Positions 26,911 through 35,764 of a stretch of DNA of 64,000 bases are shown one piece after another. The stretch's first letter is position 1, and each line of letters starts with the position of its first letter. The position numbers were made by a program, and so were the translations under genes. The notes under the pieces are model-generated. The model was not told the origin of the DNA. It did no database searches and saw nothing but the letters and a program-made list of their open reading frames with translations. The DNA comes from Streptococcus pneumoniae (lineage in GTDB: Bacteria; Bacillota; Bacilli; Lactobacillales; Streptococcaceae), in NCBI RefSeq assembly GCF_001096185.1, contig NZ_CRPU01000011.1, positions 1-64,000 on the forward strand, written 5' to 3'.

Positions 26911-27036
26911 AAAGCAATCCTCCGTTTTTTTATTTGTACTATTTATAATATAATTGTAAGCCTTTTCAATTGTTTGTTCAAGTTTTTTTGTGATTTTTCT
27001 AACTTTTTTATTTACTGGTAAAGCAATACAGATAAA

Positions 27037-27067
27037 AAAGCAGAAGCTAATCTCTAACTTCTGCTTT
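27037..27067 (-). terminator. Terminator of nagA
   Basis: AAAGCAGAAG/CTTCTGCTTT, 10 bp, with an 11-nt loop and T6 on the minus strand. Confidence 0.95.
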
Positions 27068-27072
27068 CTCTC

Positions 27073-28224
27073 TTATGCTTGATAACGTTTCACACCGTCT
27101 AGGTAGGTTGCTACCAATTCCAAATCTTTATCTAGTACGATAAAGTCAGCGTCGTAGCCTTCACGGATTTGGCCACAAACGTCATCGATGTGAACAGATT
27201 TAGCTGGGTTGAGGCTGGCCATCATGACTGCTTCATGCGGATTCGCAATACCCCACTCGACTACATTTCTCATACCATCTTTAAGTTTGAGGATAGAACC
27301 TGCCAAATTACCAGTAGATTTGAGACGTGCAGTTCCATTTGCTACTACAACAGGGAATTCTCCCAACATATAGTCACCGTCTTCAAGCCCACCAGCTGTC
27401 ATACAGTCCGTAATAAGAGCGATGTTTTCTGTCCCCTTTTGCTTAAGTAAAATCTCACAAGCTTTTGGATCTACGTGATAACCATCACAAATCAATTCTG
27501 CGTAAGTATGTGGGAGCTCATACATAGCTCCTACCATACCTAGTTCGCGGTGTGTTAAACCACGCATCCCATTATAGGCATGTACCCATACACTAGCTCC
27601 AGCATCAACTGCCTTCTTAGCTTGTTCAAATGTCGCATCTGAGTGTCCAAGTGCAACTGTCACACCTTCACCTGTAATAGTACGTACAAAATCTTCCACC
27701 CCATCACGTTCTGGTGCAATAGCGATTTTATTTAGCATCCCTTTTGCAGCATCCTGCCAAGAATGAAACTCCTCAACACCCGGGTCTCTCATATAAGTTG
27801 GATTTTGTGCCCCCTTAAAAGTTTCTGTGAAATATGGACCTTCATAATAAATTCCACGAATCTTAGCACCTGTTGCTTCTTTATAATGGTTTCCAAGATT
27901 TTCAGTGACTGCAAGCAATTGCTCATAAGTGGCTGTTAAAGTTGTGGGCAAGAAACTGGTAACACCGGTACTAAGAAGTCCTTCACTCATAGTATGCAAT
28001 GTACCTTCAATGTTGTTGTCCATCACATCTACACCTGCATATCCATGAATATGAGTATCCACAAGACCTGGTGCAATGCTATAACCAGTATAGTCAAGAA
28101 CCTCTGCTCCTTCAGGAATTTGATCCACATGTTTCCCAAATTTGCCATCAACAAGTTCTAAGTACCCACCGCGACGAATGCCAAATGGATAGAAAAACTG
28201 ATCCGCTTTAACGTAATTAGGCAT
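27073..28224 (-). CDS. nagA: N-acetylglucosamine-6-phosphate deacetylase
   Basis: It deacetylates GlcNAc-6-P to glucosamine-6-P, the entry of amino sugars into glycolysis or wall synthesis. The 383-aa amidohydrolase contains PGLVDTHIHGYAG (metal-binding HxH), IYYEGPYF, VALGHSDATFEQA, and LICDGYHVDP and ITDCMTAGG with the catalytic Asp. The promoter carries a NagR/DasR-type dre site, so it is probably induced by amino sugars. Confidence 0.95.
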   Translation of the reverse strand: MPNYVKADQFFYPFGIRRGGYLELVDGKFGKHVDQIPEGAEVLDYTGYSIAPGLVDTHIHGYAGVDVMDNNIEGTLHTMSEGLLSTGVTSFLPTTLTATYEQLLAVTENLGNHYKEATGAKIRGIYYEGPYFTETFKGAQNPTYMRDPGVEEFHSWQDAAKGMLNKIAIAPERDGVEDFVRTITGEGVTVALGHSDATFEQAKKAVDAGASVWVHAYNGMRGLTHRELGMVGAMYELPHTYAELICDGYHVDPKACEILLKQKGTENIALITDCMTAGGLEDGDYMLGEFPVVVANGTARLKSTGNLAGSILKLKDGMRNVVEWGIANPHEAVMMASLNPAKSVHIDDVCGQIREGYDADFIVLDKDLELVATYLDGVKRYQA

Positions 28225-28274
28225 AATAATGACCTCCTTAAAAGATTACTTTTGATATTTATTATGTCAATTAC

Positions 28275-28303
28275 ATTATAAACCTTTCTGATTCATTTGT
28301 AAA
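28275..28303 (-). promoter_or_regulatory. Promoter of nagA
   Basis: Minus strand TTTACA (28303-28298), 17 bp, TATAAT (28280-28275). Confidence 0.8.
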
Positions 28304-28315
28304 TGGTATAGACCT
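28304..28315 (-). promoter_or_regulatory. dre-like NagR operator of nagA
   Basis: Minus strand AGGTCTATACCA, directly adjacent to the -35 box. It fits the GntR-family NagR/DasR operator built on TGGTCTAnACCA, with one end base changed. Confidence 0.65.
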
Positions 28316-28335
28316 ATTTTCTAGAGATATTTTAA

Positions 28336-28359
28336 AAGAGCTGGATTTTTCCAACTCTT
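28336..28359 (-). terminator. Terminator of the acetyltransferase gene
   Basis: AAGAGTTGG/CCAGCTCTT stem with one G-T pair, loop AAAAAT, followed by TT on the minus strand. Confidence 0.75.
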
Positions 28360-28375
28360 CTCTTTTTAATATAAG

Positions 28376-30193
28376 TTATTTTGATTTGACTGGCTTGTCT
28401 TGAGCTGTTTGCAAGGCTGTAGCAATGGTATCTGCATACAATTTTGCTCCTGCTTCAATTTTGCTAGTGTCACTTCCGAAATGGACTTGGTCTGTTCCTG
28501 TCCAGATTTCTGGATGTTCCTTAGCAACTTGATTCCAATCAGCAATGGTGATGTAAGGAGTCTTCTCTGCCAATTCTCTCATATAGGCAGCCGCCTTCTC
28601 AACGATGGCATAGGTCTCTTTTGTTTTATCTCCTTCATAAGGTGTCACCAAAATCATATGGTGGCCCTTAGGAAGATTTTTTACGATACTGTCCCAGTCA
28701 TCCTTGTAATTTTCAGGATTATTTACCCCTGTTGCAATGACCACCATCTTAGGTAGAAATTTATTCTGGCTATTATTTAGCATGATTTCGTTGGCAGTCT
28801 TGGTTGTTCTGCTGACCTGCGCGTTAATCTGTGCTCCAGGAAGGGCTGTCTGCAAAGCTGTATTAGCTCTTAGTGCTACCGAATCACCAATTAACATAGT
28901 GCCATCAGCAATCCCCAAACTATTTGCATCTGCCCGTTCTGCCATCACTTTTGTTTGGGCAATATTACTAGCAGCTTGCTTCAAACCATTGACAGTTAAG
29001 TCTGTCTCAAACGCTCCCACTTGTGGTGCCAACAAAGTCACTAAGAGGACAATGAAGGCCAAGATTCCTGTACTCGCTGCAAGGATTGTGTGAATGTGAG
29101 GCAGAGGACGAAGAGTTTGTAAAACAGGTGTGTTCTTGCCTGCAATCCAAGGTTCCAATATATAAAATGAAAGACTAGAGAATCCATAAGAAAAAATCAA
29201 AGTCAGTAACACAGCAAGAAGATTTGATGTCAATTGTGAGAAAATAATGTAGAAAGGCCAATGGAAAAGATAAACCGCATAGCTAGTATCCGCTAAAAAG
29301 CTGATAATCTTTGGCTCCTGTACGTTAGGAGTCTTTTCATGCAAGACACGCGCCGCCAGAATCATAGCTAGGGCTGCAAGACTGGCAAGCAAGAAGCCAA
29401 TAAGATAGGCAAAGAGATAGGTAAATTTGACAAAGAAAGTCAAAATGAGTAAGAAGCCAAAACCTCCTCCAAAAACTAAAAGGGTCTTGCGTAAATCCCA
29501 GATTCTACCCAACTGCTTAACTAAAGAAGTTGTCTGACGAACACCTACAATCGTTGCTAGAATACTTCCCAAAAAGAATGGATAGACATGAGTTAAACTG
29601 GAGAAGTAAACAGAGGAATAAGAGTTTACTAGAAAACTACCAATAAACATGGAGAAGAAACTAATCAAGAAGGCAGTAGCAGACAAGAGAAAAACTATTC
29701 CTCTCAACTGACCATTTGATTTAGCCTGTTTGGATAAGAACCAAACTGCCAATCCCCATAGAATATAGTAGTGAACCTCAACAGCCAAGCTCCAATTATG
29801 AACAAACAAATGAGGAATGAACTGAGATTCATAACTCCCACCTGTTAGGAGTTCATAGAAGTTGGTCATAAAGCCTAAGACACCCGCAATCTGACCCCCA
29901 ATTCCAGCCACATAATCTTGGCGAACTAGGAAGGTAAAGGGCATGGTCACCAAGACCATCAAAACCACAGGTGGCACGATACGATAAAAGCGTCTCCTAA
30001 AAAATCCAACCAAATCAATCTCATGGTTTTTAGAAAATTCTTCGATGAGTAGAGCCGTGATCAGAAATCCTGAAAATGTGAAAAAGACATCTACCCCGAA
30101 AAATCCTCCAGGAAAGATGGTCTGAAAGAAATGATACAAGAGTACCAGTAGTAAACCTGTAATCCTAATCAAGGAAAACCATTTAATGCGCAT
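28376..30193 (-). CDS. Membrane O-acetyltransferase with C-terminal SGNH domain (OatA-like)
   Basis: The 605-aa protein has an acyltransferase-3 membrane domain (about 1-390, some ten hydrophobic helices; VDVFFTFSGFLITALLIEEF and FRRRFYRIVPPVVLMVLVTM are family hallmarks) and an extracellular SGNH esterase-like domain (MLIGDSVALRA with the Ser, NNPENYKDDW, and DQVHFG with the Asp and His). The domain pair is that of OatA, which O-acetylates peptidoglycan muramic acid and gives lysozyme resistance; pneumococcal Adr is such a protein. Other cell-surface polymers cannot be excluded. Confidence 0.88.
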   Translation of the reverse strand: MRIKWFSLIRITGLLLVLLYHFFQTIFPGGFFGVDVFFTFSGFLITALLIEEFSKNHEIDLVGFFRRRFYRIVPPVVLMVLVTMPFTFLVRQDYVAGIGGQIAGVLGFMTNFYELLTGGSYESQFIPHLFVHNWSLAVEVHYYILWGLAVWFLSKQAKSNGQLRGIVFLLSATAFLISFFSMFIGSFLVNSYSSVYFSSLTHVYPFFLGSILATIVGVRQTTSLVKQLGRIWDLRKTLLVFGGGFGFLLILTFFVKFTYLFAYLIGFLLASLAALAMILAARVLHEKTPNVQEPKIISFLADTSYAVYLFHWPFYIIFSQLTSNLLAVLLTLIFSYGFSSLSFYILEPWIAGKNTPVLQTLRPLPHIHTILAASTGILAFIVLLVTLLAPQVGAFETDLTVNGLKQAASNIAQTKVMAERADANSLGIADGTMLIGDSVALRANTALQTALPGAQINAQVSRTTKTANEIMLNNSQNKFLPKMVVIATGVNNPENYKDDWDSIVKNLPKGHHMILVTPYEGDKTKETYAIVEKAAAYMRELAEKTPYITIADWNQVAKEHPEIWTGTDQVHFGSDTSKIEAGAKLYADTIATALQTAQDKPVKSK

Positions 30194-30244
30194 ACGAGTT
30201 TATTCTTCCTTTCATTGTACACTTTATTCTATCAAAAAAAGAAG

Positions 30245-30274
30245 AAAAATCCCAAGAGAAAACTTAGGATTTTT
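30245..30274 (-). terminator. Terminator of tgt
   Basis: AAAAATCCTAAG/CTTGGGATTTTT stem with a 6-nt loop and T tail on the minus strand. Confidence 0.9.
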
Positions 30275-30293
30275 AGCTTATATCAATTCCATT

Positions 30294-31439
<1,146 letters not shown>

Positions 31440-31502
31440 TTACCTCCGAAGCTGGGAAAGACAGTCCCAGTTCATACTTTGTGCCCAAGGGCATACTGTA
31501 TG

Positions 31503-31531
31503 ATTTTATCAAAAAAAGTAGGAACTGTCAC
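31503..31531 (-). promoter_or_regulatory. Promoter of tgt
   Basis: Minus strand GTGACA (31531-31526), 17 bp, TAAAAT (31508-31503). A CTGGGA/TCCCAG hairpin lies in the leader just before the ribosome binding site. Confidence 0.65.
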
Positions 31532-31630
31532 GAACTATGGTATAAAGAATTTGCGTTTATAAACACTTTCCGTTGCTTGTTGATAGTTGAGTTTTTGCTT
31601 ATTTTTCTTTTAAATCATTTCCATTAATTT

Positions 31631-31693
31631 CTATCGTTTTTTTAAATCGTATTCATCTTCGTATTCATTTTTGCCCGTATAGTTGAGAAGATT
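31631..31693 (-). pseudogene. Short 3' gene remnant at the likely left attachment site
   Basis: An in-frame stretch of 20 codons (last residues GKNEYEDEYDLKKR, then TAG) is cut off on its 5' side by a stop. It looks like the 3' tail of a host gene separated from its body by prophage insertion, or a phage-supplied end. Two 12-bp tandem copies of TCGTATTCATCT/TCGTATTCATTT lie inside it (31647-31670). The rest of the gene, if the idea is right, is beyond the right edge. Confidence 0.4.
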
Positions 31694-31724
31694 TTAATTT
31701 AATTCTAATAGTTTACAAAAGGAT

Positions 31725-31750
31725 CAGTGAGTAATGTCACTGTTTTTATT
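31725..31750 (+). terminator. Rightward terminator at the left prophage end
   Basis: CAGTGA-N6-TCACTG followed by TTTTTATTTTT on the plus strand. No rightward gene ends here in the integrated state. In the circular phage the rightward repressor-cargo-integrase side would run across attP into it, so it is probably the integrase terminator. Confidence 0.7.
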
Positions 31751-31761
31751 TTTAACAAAAC

Positions 31762-31788
31762 AAAAAACCGCAAGCCTGAGCCTGCGGT
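31762..31788 (-). terminator. Terminator of the phage late operon
   Basis: ACCGCA/TGCGGT stem with a 10-nt loop followed by TTTTTTGTTTTG on the minus strand, after the amidase gene. Confidence 0.9.
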
Positions 31789-31831
31789 GAAAGAACATTT
31801 TAGAAAGTTTCCTTTCTATTTATTTTTAAAA

Positions 31832-32788
31832 TTATTTCGTAGTAATTAAGCCATCAGGCTCAACCGTGAACTCTGGCTTGTCTGCCATTGTTCCGTCTTG
31901 TTTGATGTAGTACCAGCCTGTTCCGTCTGCTGACTGGACGAAAGCATTTGATACCATACTGCCTTCTTTACTATCAAGGTAGTACCATGTATCCTTATAC
32001 TTGACCCAACCTGTCTTCATGGCACCTTCTACATCGAAATAGTACCACTTATCAGCGATTTTCTTCCAGCCTGTCGCCATTTCTCCTGATTGGTCAAAGT
32101 AATACCAGTTGCCGTCTGTGTGATTCTTCCATCGGTCTGCAAGCATATAGCCTGAGCCGTCGAAGTAGTACCAAGTGTCGTTGACCTTCTCAAACTTGTC
32201 TTTTGGATAAGAGCCATCTGAGTGTACGTACCAGTAGCCAATATCGTTCTTCTGCCAGCCTACTTCAATCGTCAAGCCGTTTTCAATATCCTGCTTAAAC
32301 TGTTCACGGCTAATGCCCCATTTAGCAAGATATGGATAAGGATCAACGTGGTCTGAGTTGTTGTTAGGTTGGTTATTCGTACAGTATTCATGCGTTTTGA
32401 TACCTGCTAGGTCGTCTGTATCAAGCGTTTTCGGCAAGCCTGCTTCATCTGCTAGGTTTCGTAGCAATTCGATATAAAGGCGATAGTCTGTCATGAACTC
32501 TTCTTCAGTTGAATGGCTTTCAATCAATTCAACTGCGGCATAGGTTTCAGCATTCCAACCGCCTCCTACGTCCCAACTTCCGTTATTTACAGGCCCTACC
32601 TGCATAACACGACCGTTACCAACCACATGAGAAAAGAACCCGAGTTCAGGATCCTTTCTGTAGTGGTAATCCGCCTCATTTTGAGCAGTTGAGTTGCGGT
32701 TGCCTGTTGAGTGGGCATGTACTTGACGGAAAGGCTCAAACCCAACAATCGGCAAGTCTGTACGTAGTCTGCTTGTATCGATATCCAT
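31832..32788 (-). CDS. lytA: Phage endolysin: LytA-type N-acetylmuramoyl-L-alanine amidase with choline-binding repeats
   Basis: It cleaves the bond between muramic acid and the stem peptide and releases progeny phage. From the ATG at 32788 ([13 protein letters not shown]) the protein is 318 aa, the length of pneumococcal LytA, which it resembles throughout. The amidase domain (about 1-175) has [27 protein letters not shown] with zinc/catalytic residues. Six or so choline-binding repeats follow (W-Y-Y-F-D pattern, 180-318), anchoring it to teichoic-acid choline. GAGGAA precedes the start; it follows the holin gene by one base. Confidence 0.97.
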   Translation of the reverse strand: MDIDTSRLRTDLPIVGFEPFRQVHAHSTGNRNSTAQNEADYHYRKDPELGFFSHVVGNGRVMQVGPVNNGSWDVGGGWNAETYAAVELIESHSTEEEFMTDYRLYIELLRNLADEAGLPKTLDTDDLAGIKTHEYCTNNQPNNNSDHVDPYPYLAKWGISREQFKQDIENGLTIEVGWQKNDIGYWYVHSDGSYPKDKFEKVNDTWYYFDGSGYMLADRWKNHTDGNWYYFDQSGEMATGWKKIADKWYYFDVEGAMKTGWVKYKDTWYYLDSKEGSMVSNAFVQSADGTGWYYIKQDGTMADKPEFTVEPDGLITTK

Positions 32789-32789
32789 A

Positions 32790-33047
32790 CTATTCCTCAC
32801 TTGGTTTCTTGTATTCTAGCGCTCGTGTGCTGTCTGTGATTCCGCTTGTGGTTGGGTCATTGACCAAACCGATAGCAGTCAAGAACACGAATACCGCATT
32901 TACAAGCAAAATCAGCTTGTTACCGATATCACCTAAATCCAGATGATATCCAAAGACTGCTGCACCAGCTTGCAAGACAAGCAAGAAGGCTGGGATTGCA
33001 GTCAGCCAAAAGTATTTATTTTGTAATCGTAGTTTCCAGTTAATCAT
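32790..33047 (-). CDS. Holin, phi LC3 family
   Basis: The 85-aa membrane protein ([20 protein letters not shown]) has two hydrophobic segments ([20 protein letters not shown] and [18 protein letters not shown]) and the conserved [20 protein letters not shown] tail of phi LC3 holins. It permeabilises the membrane at the end of infection. For a LytA endolysin without a signal peptide it provides the route across the membrane. Confidence 0.93.
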   Translation of the reverse strand: MINWKLRLQNKYFWLTAIPAFLLVLQAGAAVFGYHLDLGDIGNKLILLVNAVFVFLTAIGLVNDPTTSGITDSTRALEYKKPSEE

Positions 33048-33051
33048 ATGT

Positions 33052-33769
33052 TTATCCTCCTATAGTTGGTAATTCTGATGGCCACTCATCTTCTGTTAAA
33101 TAAGAAAATGGGTTGACATGATTATTTTCTACACCTAATTCACTAGTTACAATTTTTAAATTAAAAAATTTGTGTCTGTAGTAATATTTATAGTCTGTAT
33201 ATTGTTCTTCAAGAATCACAACACCTGTTCCTCGTGATTCTTCTGAATTTTCCGCACCCTCTGTTCCTACATAAATTTCATTAGAAACGTTAAATATAGT
33301 TTGAACTATATCGCTGACAGGTTGGAACCCTTGAATAGATAATTTTTCGTCATAGCTAGAAGTTCCACGATATAACGATAAATTAGTTCCACTATAATAG
33401 TCTTCATGAATATTTTCAGGGTTAAACTTAACATGCACAGTATCATTTATACGTCTGAAATACATTCTATTTATAACATCATCATTCGCCTTACCCGACC
33501 AAACTAACACCCACCCAGTGTCTCCATGAATAACTTTCCAGCCAGTATTGCCACCGTCAGTAGTTTTTATCCACTTGAGAGCCCCGTTAGTCACGTTGAC
33601 ATCTACGTAAGTTGTTCCGATTTCAGCAGTGATACGCCCTTCTGGTGAGCCTGTACCACGGATTTCATGGCCTACGTTATCTGGTCAGTGTCAGCCTTGG
33701 TTCAGGCTTTTGGCTCAGCGCCTTGACGTCACGCCCAACTGTTTGGGCAAATTCCTCTAAATTACTCAT
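33052..33769 (-). pseudogene. Baseplate/tail accessory gene split by a frameshift
   Basis: The ATG at 33769 opens a frame (MSNLEEFAQTVGRDVKALSQ) that stops after 30 codons. The downstream frame, shifted by one base, continues without a gap as PDNVGHEIRGTGSPEGRITA and runs for about 200 codons to 33052. The switch point is near 33,674. The first internal ATG of the second frame (33594) would give 180 aa. The complete gene would encode about 235 aa; its role in the virion tip is presumed from its place between holin and baseplate genes. A base-calling error would look the same. Confidence 0.7.
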
Positions 33770-33774
33770 AGCTA

Positions 33775-34107
33775 TCACGCTTTCGCTGCGTTGTAAATCG
33801 CTACCAAATCAACATTGGCAAACTGGTCTACACGTCCGCTGACTTCGGTAATTTTTCCAAGGAGTGCGCCGTTTTCGTCTTGTCCCATGTTCGTGATTTT
33901 GTCCGCAATCTCTTTCAATGTATCAAGGTTTTCAGGTACAGACTCACCCAAGATTTCAGCTTTGACCTCTGATTTAGCTTGAGTGACTGCCTGTGAGATA
34001 GCTTGCGTCATTGCTGAAGTTTCTACTTTAGTGCTGACGCTTTGTTTCACTTCCTTGATATCTGCTCCAACTGCTTGTGTGAATACTGTTAATTTTGTTG
34101 TGTCCAT
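33775..34107 (-). CDS. Phage baseplate/tail-tip protein (coiled-coil)
   Basis: A 110-aa helical protein (MDTTKLTVFTQAVGADIKEV) with a region of alternating polar and hydrophobic residues (TQAISQAVTQAKSEVKAEIL) and a conserved-looking NLDTLKEIADKITNMGQ segment, which is common in streptococcal tail-tip proteins. No enzyme motif. The next gene starts five bases after its stop. Confidence 0.6.
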   Translation of the reverse strand: MDTTKLTVFTQAVGADIKEVKQSVSTKVETSAMTQAISQAVTQAKSEVKAEILGESVPENLDTLKEIADKITNMGQDENGALLGKITEVSGRVDQFANVDLVAIYNAAKA

Positions 34108-34113
34108 TTTTTT

Positions 34114-34590
34114 CTATACCTTTCCTAAATTGTAATAAAATAGTAGGTCTGGCAATTCCTGACCTACTGGGTTCTCGCCTACAGTTCTACCTGCAAGCTG
34201 TTTTTCGACTTCTTTTGCAATATCCAGCTCTTTGAGAGCGTGGATTTCATTTGTGACCAGATTCTTATCCGATTTTGTGATTCTAATTTGAGTCGAGTCG
34301 TCGCTTGGGAATGTATATCCCCCCACTGATACCTCAATTTGATATAAGCCAGCAGGTAAAATCATACCTAGATTAAAAGTAACTGCGCCATTTGTCACGA
34401 CTGCCGTTTTGCGTAATTGCTCCTGACCTCTCGTCAACGTGATAGATGCCTCTTGTCCTTCAAGCTGTGAAATCGGCTCATGATTTTCGTCGAGCAGAGA
34501 AAAGGCAAATGTGGAAGCCACATCGCCCTGCTTGACTAAAAATCCACCATCAACTTGTTTGAGATTCGTTGAATTACGAACATAAGCCAT
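34114..34590 (-). CDS. Baseplate upper protein-like (BppU N-terminal domain type)
   Basis: From the ATG at 34590 after AAAGGGG the 158-aa protein reads MAYVRNSTNLKQVDGGFLVK, then SITLTRGQEQLRKTAVVTNG and GLYQIEVSVGGYTFPSDDST. A beta-rich domain followed by a helical end is typical of the BppU/DUF2479 baseplate attachment domain, which holds receptor-binding proteins. Assignment rests on general pattern and position. Confidence 0.6.
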   Translation of the reverse strand: MAYVRNSTNLKQVDGGFLVKQGDVASTFAFSLLDENHEPISQLEGQEASITLTRGQEQLRKTAVVTNGAVTFNLGMILPAGLYQIEVSVGGYTFPSDDSTQIRITKSDKNLVTNEIHALKELDIAKEVEKQLAGRTVGENPVGQELPDLLFYYNLGKV

Positions 34591-34604
34591 TCTTTGCCCC
34601 TTTC

Positions 34605-34883
34605 TCAAGTTTTACTCTGAATCAACGTTTTTAACTCTCTCACATCTTCACCTAACGATTTAACTTGTTCGGCCAGAACCAGGATAGACTTGTCCTGTTC
34701 GTCGTGATTGTCTAGACGTTTATTTGCAGATTTTTTAAATTCGTTCAGATTCTCGATGTCTTTCTCTAGAACCGTGAGGCGATTCTCTTGTTTAGTCGCT
34801 CGGTCCTTCATCGAGAAATAAAGGCCGACAACAGGAATCAAAGAGAGGAAAATTTGGACAATTAAACGTTCAAATTCTGCCAT
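34605..34883 (-). CDS. XhlA-like small membrane/coiled-coil phage protein
   Basis: The 92-aa protein has a short N-terminal hydrophobic segment (IVQIFLSLIPVVGLYFSM) followed by a long coiled coil (ENRLTVLEKDIENLNEFKKS). This is the architecture of hemolysin XhlA-like proteins that lie near phage lysis modules; a structural role is equally possible. Confidence 0.6.
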   Translation of the reverse strand: MAEFERLIVQIFLSLIPVVGLYFSMKDRATKQENRLTVLEKDIENLNEFKKSANKRLDNHDEQDKSILVLAEQVKSLGEDVRELKTLIQSKT

Positions 34884-34892
34884 ACAACACCT

Positions 34893-35561
34893 CTATTCTT
34901 TTGGTGGCTTCGGTGCATTAAATTTCCAAGGTGCTAATACGCCATTTTGGTAAGGTGTCCCTTCAAGTTGAGCAAGTGTTTCTCCTTGATAGGTGAATGA
35001 CTGATTTGTTTGAATCAAGATACGTTTACCTTCTCCGTTAATTTCAGCGTGACTTGGATCTTCAACCGCAAAGATTGAACCTGGTTCATAAACTTTTCCA
35101 ATTTCGGCCAGTGGGAAGAGTTCGACCATCTCTTTGTAGGTCGTACCATAAGAGACTTTCTCACCCATGATGGAATCTTGAGCCATCACTCGAACCACTT
35201 TATTAATGCGGTTCGCAAGTGCTTCAAGGTCATTTTGCTTCGCTTCCGCTTGCGTCAATTTTTCTTGAGTTTGTTCAAGATTAGCTTGAGCTTGAGCTGC
35301 TTTCTGCTCAGCCTGTTCCAATTTAGCCAGAGTCTGCTCTAATTTAGCCTGCGCTTGTACAATGGCATTTGTCGGATCAATTTCCGTACGAATAAAGTCT
35401 AAAACTGCTTGAATCAACACTTCTTCATTATCATTCGTGCGATTACCTGGCAATTCAACACGCTCATAGCTGTAGCGTCCAGGTTCTTCTTTCTCAATCG
35501 TTACGATTGTGACATTCTTCTCCCCTTTTAAAATAGGGCTTCCTGTTAATTTGTAAGTCAT
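34893..35561 (-). CDS. Phage tail-region protein with central coiled coil
   Basis: A 222-aa protein: N-terminal beta-like part (MTYKLTGSPILKGEKNVTIV), central Gln/Ala/Glu-rich coiled coil (about 65-115, with repeated QAQ.KLEQT), and C-terminal part with YGTTYKEMVELFPLAEIGKV. Function unknown. It overlaps the next gene by one base. Confidence 0.6.
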   Translation of the reverse strand: MTYKLTGSPILKGEKNVTIVTIEKEEPGRYSYERVELPGNRTNDNEEVLIQAVLDFIRTEIDPTNAIVQAQAKLEQTLAKLEQAEQKAAQAQANLEQTQEKLTQAEAKQNDLEALANRINKVVRVMAQDSIMGEKVSYGTTYKEMVELFPLAEIGKVYEPGSIFAVEDPSHAEINGEGKRILIQTNQSFTYQGETLAQLEGTPYQNGVLAPWKFNAPKPPKE

Positions 35562-35764
35562 TAGTTAGTTCCTTTCATTTTTGCTTGCGTTTCTTCAAAT
35601 AACTCTTTGAGCGCTGGATCATATTCCAGCACGGCCTTAAAGGCCTGCAATTCAGCCAAAGTCAGCGTATAGCGTGCCTCTAAATGCGCACAATTCAATC
35701 CATCTTCTTTCAAGCGGTTAGCGAGCGACTCAGCGACTAGCTTGTCGATTATGTGATTATCCAT
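35561..35764 (-). CDS. Small phage protein (XkdX-like position)
   Basis: A 67-aa protein starting MDNHIIDKLVAESLANRLKE and ending EETQAKMKGTN. All helical, no recognised motif. It overlaps the S74 fibre gene by 8 bp and the following gene by one base, so all three are coupled. Confidence 0.6.
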   Translation of the reverse strand: MDNHIIDKLVAESLANRLKEDGLNCAHLEARYTLTLAELQAFKAVLEYDPALKELFEETQAKMKGTN

